Made by a program: the position numbers and the translations under genes
Shown: positions 59,780 through 64,000 of the stretch, piece after piece
Layout of the letters: each line of letters opens with the position of its first letter
Numbering within the stretch: the stretch's first letter is position 1
The notes under the pieces: generated by a model
Database searches by the model: none
Told to the model about the DNA's origin: nothing
The model's input: only the letters and a program-made list of their open reading frames with translations
Assembly (NCBI RefSeq): GCF_017876575.1
Contig: NZ_JAGIOE010000001.1
Coordinates: 4,692,443-4,756,442, forward strand
Source of the DNA: Paeniglutamicibacter psychrophenolicus
Lineage (GTDB): Bacteria > Actinomycetota > Actinomycetes > Actinomycetales > Micrococcaceae
Direction of reading: 5' to 3'
Length of the DNA stretch: 64,000 nt

Positions 59780-60973
59780 CTACCACGGTAACCGAAGGTA
59801 GGAAACCGGCGCACCGGCACTTGCGCCGTCCGGCCCGACCACCAGGATCGCATCGGCCGCGGCCAGCCCGCGCAGCATCGCCGGGGAGACATGCTCCGCC
59901 GGGGCCAGGGCATCGGGCCCGGCGGAACCGGGGATCCAGCGGGCCGGGACCAGGCGGGTGCGCCCGGGCAGCGGAGCGAAGTCCGCGGCGCAGATCGCGG
60001 TGCGCAGCCTGGCCGGTTCGCGACCCGTGGCCCCGCGCAGCATCGGGTCAAGCAGCGTGGCCACGGCCATGAGCGCGGCCAACGGGTTTCCGGGCAGGGC
60101 GACCAACAGGCGGTTTCCGGGCAGCCTTGACAGCATCGATGGGTGGCCCGGGCGCATGGCGATGGAAGGGACCACTTCCGTCCCGCCCACTTCGCGAACT
60201 GCGGCGCGCACGAAGTCCCGATCGGAGAACCCGGTGCCGCCGGTGGTGACGATGATGTTCGCCGCCCGGGCCGACGCCGAGTCGATCGCCGCCACCGTGG
60301 CTTCGAGGCTGTCCCCGATGCGCACCGCGCTGCCGACCGTGCCGCCCAGGGCGGCCACGACCTGCGGCAGCACCGGGGAGAATCCGTCGCGGACCTGTCC
60401 GGGGGCCGGATGCCCCACGGCGATGACTTCGTCGCCGGTGAACACCAGGTGCACCGACGGGGTTGCCGCCACCAGCAGTTCGTCGTGGCCGGAGACCGCG
60501 GCCGTGGCGATCACCCCTGCCCGCAGCGTCATTCCGGCTCGGGCCAGCAGCTCGCCCTTGGCGGCTTCGGTTCCGGCCGGGCGGATGTCCGCGCCGAGGC
60601 GCAGCTGGCGGTCGCCGTGGAGCAGCCCGCCCTCCAGCCGGGAGTGCTCGACGCGCAGGATCGCGGTGGTGCCCTCGGGGACCAGCGACCCGGTGACCAC
60701 CGCGGTTGCCTCCGAGGGTGCGAGCACCAGGTTTTCGCCCGCGCCCGGGTTGCCGGCCTGCGCCCTGAGCAGCTGCCAGGGTCCCGGTCCGTTGACCGCG
60801 TAGCCGTCCATGGCGGAGGTCGCGCAATGCGGCATCGGGTAGGCGGTCACCAGGTCGGCGGCGAGGATCCGTCCTGCGGCAAGGTGCAGGGGAACGGTTT
60901 GGGGGGCGGCGGCGATCCGGGTGCCCAGCCGGTGGGCATCGGTGCGGGCGCCGTCCCAGGAATGGTCTTTCAA
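59780..60973 (-). CDS. moeA: Molybdopterin molybdenumtransferase
   Basis: Inserts molybdate into adenylylated molybdopterin. The protein has 397 residues with PHCATSAMDGYAV, LRVGADI-like LRLGADIRPAG, IIVTTGGTGFSDRDFVRAAV (cofactor-binding) and RLLVALPGNPLAALMAV. The start is TTG 60973, 11 bp after the stop of the DUF6457 gene; no other start codon precedes the conserved N-terminus, so translational coupling is likely. Some residues in the C-terminal domain IV are shorter than in E. coli MoeA. Confidence 0.92.
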   Translation of the reverse strand: MKDHSWDGARTDAHRLGTRIAAAPQTVPLHLAAGRILAADLVTAYPMPHCATSAMDGYAVNGPGPWQLLRAQAGNPGAGENLVLAPSEATAVVTGSLVPEGTTAILRVEHSRLEGGLLHGDRQLRLGADIRPAGTEAAKGELLARAGMTLRAGVIATAAVSGHDELLVAATPSVHLVFTGDEVIAVGHPAPGQVRDGFSPVLPQVVAALGGTVGSAVRIGDSLEATVAAIDSASARAANIIVTTGGTGFSDRDFVRAAVREVGGTEVVPSIAMRPGHPSMLSRLPGNRLLVALPGNPLAALMAVATLLDPMLRGATGREPARLRTAICAADFAPLPGRTRLVPARWIPGSAGPDALAPAEHVSPAMLRGLAAADAILVVGPDGASAGAPVSYLRLPW

Positions 60974-60984
60974 CGGGGCGCGGC

Positions 60985-61263
60985 TCAGGCGTCGTCGGTG
61001 GAGGCGGGGTGTGCCGCCAGCACGGTCCGTGCCAACGAATCGGCCGACTCCATCGCCGGTTTCATGCCGGACTGTCCGCTGCCCACGGCAAGGCCTGCCG
61101 CATAGCCGGCCAGGTAGGTGGTCAGCGGGGCGGCGGGGCGGATGATGGTGTGCGCGGCAACGCCGGCCAGCGAGAGCACCTGGTCGATGTCGATTTCGGT
61201 GTCGGTGAGTTCATACGCCGCCAGGAGTTCCCTGACCCATTGATCGAGCTGGGCTTCCGGCAT
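60985..61263 (-). CDS. DUF6457 domain protein
   Basis: This 92-residue helical protein (MPEAQLDQWVRELLAAYELTDTEIDIDQVLSLAGVAAHTIIRPAAPLTTYLAGYAAGLAVG) is typical of small proteins encoded beside mobA in actinobacteria. The DIDQVLSLAGVAAH segment and the Gly/Ala-rich helix are its recognisable features. No catalytic residues are evident. It lies 15 bp after mobA and 11 bp before moeA, so a role in cofactor guanylation or delivery is inferred from position. Confidence 0.8.
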   Translation of the reverse strand: MPEAQLDQWVRELLAAYELTDTEIDIDQVLSLAGVAAHTIIRPAAPLTTYLAGYAAGLAVGSGQSGMKPAMESADSLARTVLAAHPASTDDA

Positions 61264-61278
61264 GGTGCATTCTCCTTG

Positions 61279-61947
61279 TCAGTGGCCGTTGGCCACCGCT
61301 ATCCCGTGCCGCCCGGCATCCCCGGGCGTATCGATGTCGCTGAAGTCCGCGTCGGGAAGCTTCAACCGTTCCATCTGCACTGTAGCAAGCAGACGCATCA
61401 TTGACGCATTCTCGAGGCTTCCGCGGGGTTCGGAGGCCCGGGTGATGGCTTCGCGCAGGGACGAGGTGAGGACCGCGCAGGAGAGAGTCTGCAGCACCCC
61501 CGAGGCATCCTGGGGTACCCATGCCTCGGTTCCCGGAACCGGGTGGTCGGTGGCGGCCAGCAGGGCCGCGACCACCGGGCCCGGGTCCAGGAGATCGGAG
61601 GCCAGCACGACGGTCAGCTCGGAGGCCTCGTTTTCGCGCTGCGCGCTTTCGTCGTCGGGTCCGTCGTCCAGGGCGGCCCGTCCGGCGGCGACCGCCGCGG
61701 CGGGACCGGCAAAGGTTGGATATTCCCGGGTGATGACCACTCGCTGGTGGTCCGGGGCGCCGTCCATGTACCGGGTGACGGCTTCGGCCAGGGCGTGGGC
61801 GCCGACCACGGCGATGGCCTGGGCGTCACGGACGGCGTTGAGCGAATGCTCCAGCAACGTCTCGCCGCGGTGTTCAAGAAGGGGCTTGCTGACCCCGCCA
61901 AGCCGGGACCCACGGCCACCGGCCACGATGATCGCATCGAATTTCAT
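61279..61947 (-). CDS. mobA: Molybdenum cofactor guanylyltransferase
   Basis: Attaches GMP to molybdenum cofactor, giving the guanine dinucleotide form needed by the FdhF-like enzyme. The protein has 222 residues with MKFDAIIVAGGRGSRLGGVSKPLLEHRGETLL (nucleotide-binding loop, Lys), VVLASDLL (metal Asp) and C-terminal FSDIDTPGD. The second half is Ala/Glu-rich and somewhat divergent. ATG 61947 overlaps the stop of the HNH gene (ATGA). Confidence 0.9.
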   Translation of the reverse strand: MKFDAIIVAGGRGSRLGGVSKPLLEHRGETLLEHSLNAVRDAQAIAVVGAHALAEAVTRYMDGAPDHQRVVITREYPTFAGPAAAVAAGRAALDDGPDDESAQRENEASELTVVLASDLLDPGPVVAALLAATDHPVPGTEAWVPQDASGVLQTLSCAVLTSSLREAITRASEPRGSLENASMMRLLATVQMERLKLPDADFSDIDTPGDAGRHGIAVANGH

Positions 61948-62441
61948 GCTGCACTCCGTAAGAAGGGACTCCAAGCCTCTGCGGGGCGTTCCAGTTCGGT
62001 GATGAACCACTGGGCGCCTCGCGGTCGGCTCGGGGCGAACCGCAGCTTCCAGCCCAGCTGTGCCAGCGTCCGGTCTCCCTTGGCGCTGTTGCAGCCCTGG
62101 CATGCCGCTACTAAATTCTCCCATGAATCCTCGCCGCCGCGGCTCCGCGGCACGATGTGGTCGATCGTGTTGGCGCTTCGTCCGCAGTATGCGCAGCGGT
62201 GCCCGTCGCGGCGCAGCACCCCGCGGCGCGAGACGTTGACGACGGAGCGGTACGGCAGGCGGATGTAGCGGTTCAGCAGGATCACCGTGGGTCTGGGCAC
62301 CACCTGGTTGACCCCGACGACCGGGTCCCGGTCGTCATCGGCAAGGACGGTGGCCTTCCCGGTGAGGACAAGGAGAAGTGCCCGGCGGAAGGTGATGACC
62401 GCCAGCGGTTCAAATCCTGCATTCAGTACAAGGGTTCGCAT
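61944..62441 (-). CDS. HNH endonuclease
   Basis: This 165-residue protein starts MRTLVLNAGFEPLAVI and carries a zinc-bound HNH fold: CAYCGRSANTIDHIVPRSRGGEDSWENLVAACQGCNSAKG, with CxxC pairs, catalytic His and Asn. This group is widespread in actinobacteria as a chromosomal single gene; its role is not established. ATG 62441 has AAGGA 8 bp upstream. It overlaps mobA by 4 bp, so it heads the cofactor operon even though it is functionally unrelated. Confidence 0.88.
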   Translation of the reverse strand: MRTLVLNAGFEPLAVITFRRALLLVLTGKATVLADDDRDPVVGVNQVVPRPTVILLNRYIRLPYRSVVNVSRRGVLRRDGHRCAYCGRSANTIDHIVPRSRGGEDSWENLVAACQGCNSAKGDRTLAQLGWKLRFAPSRPRGAQWFITELERPAEAWSPFLRSAA

Positions 62442-62778
62442 GTGCGCATCCTTTGATCCTGACCCGGCGCAACAGAGGGACCCGTCCACGACGGAAATCC
62501 CTCACGGTGGCGCACGCGGCACTCGGCTTTGGCTCCTGTGCCCTAGCCTAAGACAATGGATCACTGTTTTGCTCGCATTTGCCGGCAACTGGTTCAAAAA
62601 TCCACCGGAAATTTGCCCTCAGTACACCCCTGCAAGGGTGTTCCGACCGTTCCCGGGAGCACTGGCGAGGGCGTCGCGGGCCGTCCTTGCCGTCCCGGAC
62701 GGGCCCTGCTGGCGGCATTAACCACAAAGGCCCCCGTCGATCCTTGCGGATCGCCCGGGGGCCTTGGAACGCTTGAGC
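62442..62778. other. 337-bp intergenic region
   Basis: No gene is seen. On the minus strand a TAGGCT box near 62549-62544 could be the -10 of the HNH operon. A small hairpin ACACCC/GGGTGT lies at 62625-62642, and the terminator of the NlpC/P60 gene at 62727-62765. Confidence 0.45.
62727..62765 (-). terminator. Terminator of the NlpC/P60 gene
   Basis: A long stem, AAGGCCCCCG pairing with CGGGGGCCTT, with inner GATCC/GGATC and TTGC loop, lies 13 bp after the stop codon. It is followed by TTTG on the minus strand. Confidence 0.85.
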
Positions 62779-63606
62779 TTAGCCCTTGAGGGTGTAGTAC
62801 CCGTAGAGCGGGTTGCGGGTCACGTCGTGAAGGATCGTGTCGACGGTCGGGTTCTGTGCACCGATCATCTTGCCGCCACCGAGGTAGATGCCGACGTGGC
62901 CGCCACCGTTCTGGAACACCAGGTCGCCCGGCTTCGGGCTGGAGGTGCGAACGAACTGGCCCGAGCCACGGATGGCCGAGGTGCCGCGGGCGATGTTGAT
63001 GCCGTGCTGTGCGTAGACGTACTTGACGAAGCCGGAGCAATCCCAGCCCGACGGGGTGCTGCCGCCCCATACGTAGGGAACGCCCACGTACTTGGCAGCG
63101 GTTGCCGCGATGCCAGAGAGGTTGGCGGTGTTGACCGAGTCGCTTTTGACCTTGGGTGCCGAGGCGGTGGAGTCTGTGGTGCCGCGGTTCGAGCGGGTTA
63201 CCGGCGCAAAGGCGTCGGCATTGCTGGAACGCGTCGAGGAAGTGGTGGAGCGCGGGGTGACCTCGTTGGCCACGGCGATCACGACGGGAGCCGGAGCCGG
63301 CTTGGAGGTGAACGCTGCGCGCTCGATGTTCAGGTCCTTGGCACGTTCGGTCGAGACCGAGACGGCCTTGACGGCTACGCGCTCTGCGGAAAGGCCCTCA
63401 ACGGGGACGGCGCTTGCTTCGCGGGATACGTTGCCCTGGGCTGCGGGAACGCCCAAGGTCAAAACGAGACCTGATGCGGCTGCAATGACTGCGGCCTGGC
63501 GGCCAACCGACCCAGCGTTCGAGGCTACGGCCTTCGAGATGGATTCTAGCGGGTTGGTCCGAACCGGGGTCGCGCGGTGGCGGCCCAATGCTTGACGTGT
63601 AGTCAC
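62779..63606 (-). CDS. Secreted NlpC/P60 family peptidoglycan hydrolase
   Basis: C40-family gamma-D-glutamyl endopeptidase of 275 residues. A signal peptide-like segment (AAVIAAASGLVLTLGVPAAQG, about 38-58) is followed by a low-complexity Ser/Thr/Ala linker and the catalytic domain with YVGVPYVWGGSTPSGWDCSGFVKYVY (Cys about 190), DLVFQNGGGHVGIYLGGGK (His about 236). The start is GTG 63606 with AGGAGAGG about 11 bp upstream. The 5' leader carries a c-di-AMP riboswitch, so wall hydrolysis is tied to this second messenger. Confidence 0.93.
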   Translation of the reverse strand: MTTRQALGRHRATPVRTNPLESISKAVASNAGSVGRQAAVIAAASGLVLTLGVPAAQGNVSREASAVPVEGLSAERVAVKAVSVSTERAKDLNIERAAFTSKPAPAPVVIAVANEVTPRSTTSSTRSSNADAFAPVTRSNRGTTDSTASAPKVKSDSVNTANLSGIAATAAKYVGVPYVWGGSTPSGWDCSGFVKYVYAQHGINIARGTSAIRGSGQFVRTSSPKPGDLVFQNGGGHVGIYLGGGKMIGAQNPTVDTILHDVTRNPLYGYYTLKG

Positions 63607-63611
63607 GTAGT

Positions 63612-63770
63612 AATGCCTCTCCTGATGCCTGCGAGGTGAGCTGTCGGGTTCGAGTGGGAGTCACTCGGCAATCCGGCCGCCAGGCCGAACTACTTAACCC
63701 CAAGGCTTCCTGGTGTGGAAACCGAAAGTGGGTCCCCCGCCACTGCCAAACGAGTTTTTGAACGGACACC
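63612..63770 (-). promoter_or_regulatory. ydaO/yuaA-type c-di-AMP riboswitch
   Basis: On the minus strand the leader contains GGCGGGGGACCCA, then GCCTTGGGGTTAAGTAGT, and GAACCCGACAGCTCACCTCGCAGGCATC. These occur in the order and spacing I know for ydaO aptamers (GGGGACCCA, GGGGTGAAT-like, ACCCGNCAGCTAACCTCGTAGGC). It directly precedes an NlpC/P60 gene, the classic actinobacterial target. c-di-AMP binding normally switches such genes off. A covariance search would decide. Confidence 0.85.
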
Positions 63771-63834
63771 GTGGGCTGGCAGTGCTCGGCACTTCCCACG
63801 GCGGTGATCAGGGTTGGTCCCTGAGCACTTACTT

Positions 63835-63863
63835 AGAATATATGAAGCGAATCCAAAAGTCAC
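63835..63863 (-). promoter_or_regulatory. Probable promoter of the NlpC/P60 gene
   Basis: -35 GTGACT (63863-63858), 17-bp spacer, -10 TATTCT (63840-63835) on the minus strand. The predicted start near 63828 leaves a leader of about 220 nt that holds the riboswitch. Confidence 0.5.
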
Positions 63864-63880
63864 GTTCCGGTCACGGAACG
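63863..63880 (-). terminator. Terminator of the M23 peptidase gene
   Basis: A 7-bp stem, CGTTCCG/CGGAACG, with 4-nt loop lies 13 bp after the stop codon. It is followed on the minus strand by TGACTTTTGG. Confidence 0.65.
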
Positions 63881-63893
63881 GTGACAATTGTCG

Positions 63894-64000
63894 TTATAAC
63901 CAGCCTTCGGGGTTTACCCACTTGCCGTTGACGATGACCTCGAGGTGCAGGTGGGGGCCGGTTGAGTTGCCCGTGCTGCCACTGAGCGAGACAATTTCTC
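63894..64000 (-). CDS. M23 family metallopeptidase (3' end only)
   Basis: Only the last 35 codons lie in the window, ending VSLSGSTGNSTGPHLHLEVI and NGKWVNPEGWL. The GPHLHLEV motif contains the second zinc-binding region of LytM-type endopeptidases, which cleave peptidoglycan cross-bridges. The rest continues beyond position 64000. It lies upstream of the NlpC/P60 gene on the same strand, making a wall-hydrolase pair. Confidence 0.9.
   Translation of the reverse strand, partial: EIVSLSGSTGNSTGPHLHLEVIVNGKWVNPEGWL

Noticed and set aside
1-64000. Mobile elements, prophage, CRISPR or attachment sites
   Set aside because: No transposase, integrase, phage structural gene, regularly spaced repeats or tRNA-end duplication was found; the single tRNA has no integrase beside it.

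Overview
The window is dense, GC-rich DNA (overlapping stop/start pairs, GTG and TTG starts, TANNNT-type -10 boxes, a c-di-AMP riboswitch in front of an NlpC/P60 hydrolase, SARP/AfsR-type regulator). This points to a chromosomal segment of an actinobacterium, most likely a member of the Micrococcaceae such as Arthrobacter, Paeniglutamicibacter or Glutamicibacter. I see no insertion sequence, prophage, CRISPR array or rRNA. One tRNA gene is present.

Region 1 (1-15.9 kb) is carbohydrate and inositol catabolism. A Gfo/Idh/MocA oxidoreductase and a LacI-type repressor are divergent around two near-identical palindromic operators. A nine-gene myo-inositol block on the minus strand runs iolC, a Cgl0159-like aldolase candidate, iolD, iolA, iolE, iolG, iolH and an iolT-type transporter, with a tautomerase gene upstream. 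iolB is not seen. A divergent two-gene operon (TIM-barrel isomerase plus SDR) and a ROK sugar kinase follow.

Region 2 (16-24 kb) holds a LOG-family nucleosidase, a SWIM/SNF2 helicase, and a TetR regulator divergent from agmatine deiminase and an APC permease, with two operator-like palindromes between them.

Region 3 (24-35.9 kb) holds an AfsR-like SARP regulator divergent from a methyltransferase and cupin; a second cupin, a DUF4242 nickel-binding protein and a tandem HD-GYP/LuxR regulator; a polysaccharide deacetylase-glycosyltransferase fusion with a small membrane partner; and a zinc alcohol dehydrogenase.

Region 4 (35.9-46.1 kb) is the most interesting part. An IclR regulator leads a minus-strand operon encoding a histidine-ammonia-lyase-like MIO enzyme, a complete polar amino-acid ABC transporter, an aromatic/HisC-type aminotransferase and a phthalate-dioxygenase-reductase-type flavoprotein. 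Divergently transcribed is a cytochrome P450 resembling the CYP199 family, and convergent to it lies an FMN-dependent alpha-hydroxy-acid dehydrogenase. There are no hutU, hutI or hutG genes, and the lyase lacks the His of the HAL active site. I infer a dedicated uptake and oxidative catabolic route for an unidentified aromatic or imidazole amino acid.

Region 5 (46.2-64 kb) is housekeeping: sucCD, pcrA, a small membrane protein, tRNA-Arg(CCT), a ROK regulator, a NUDIX hydrolase, an ABC exporter, a molybdenum-cofactor block (mobA, DUF6457, moeA, fdhD and an FdhF-like oxidoreductase), an HNH endonuclease, an NlpC/P60 hydrolase under a c-di-AMP riboswitch, and the 3' end of an M23 peptidase gene.
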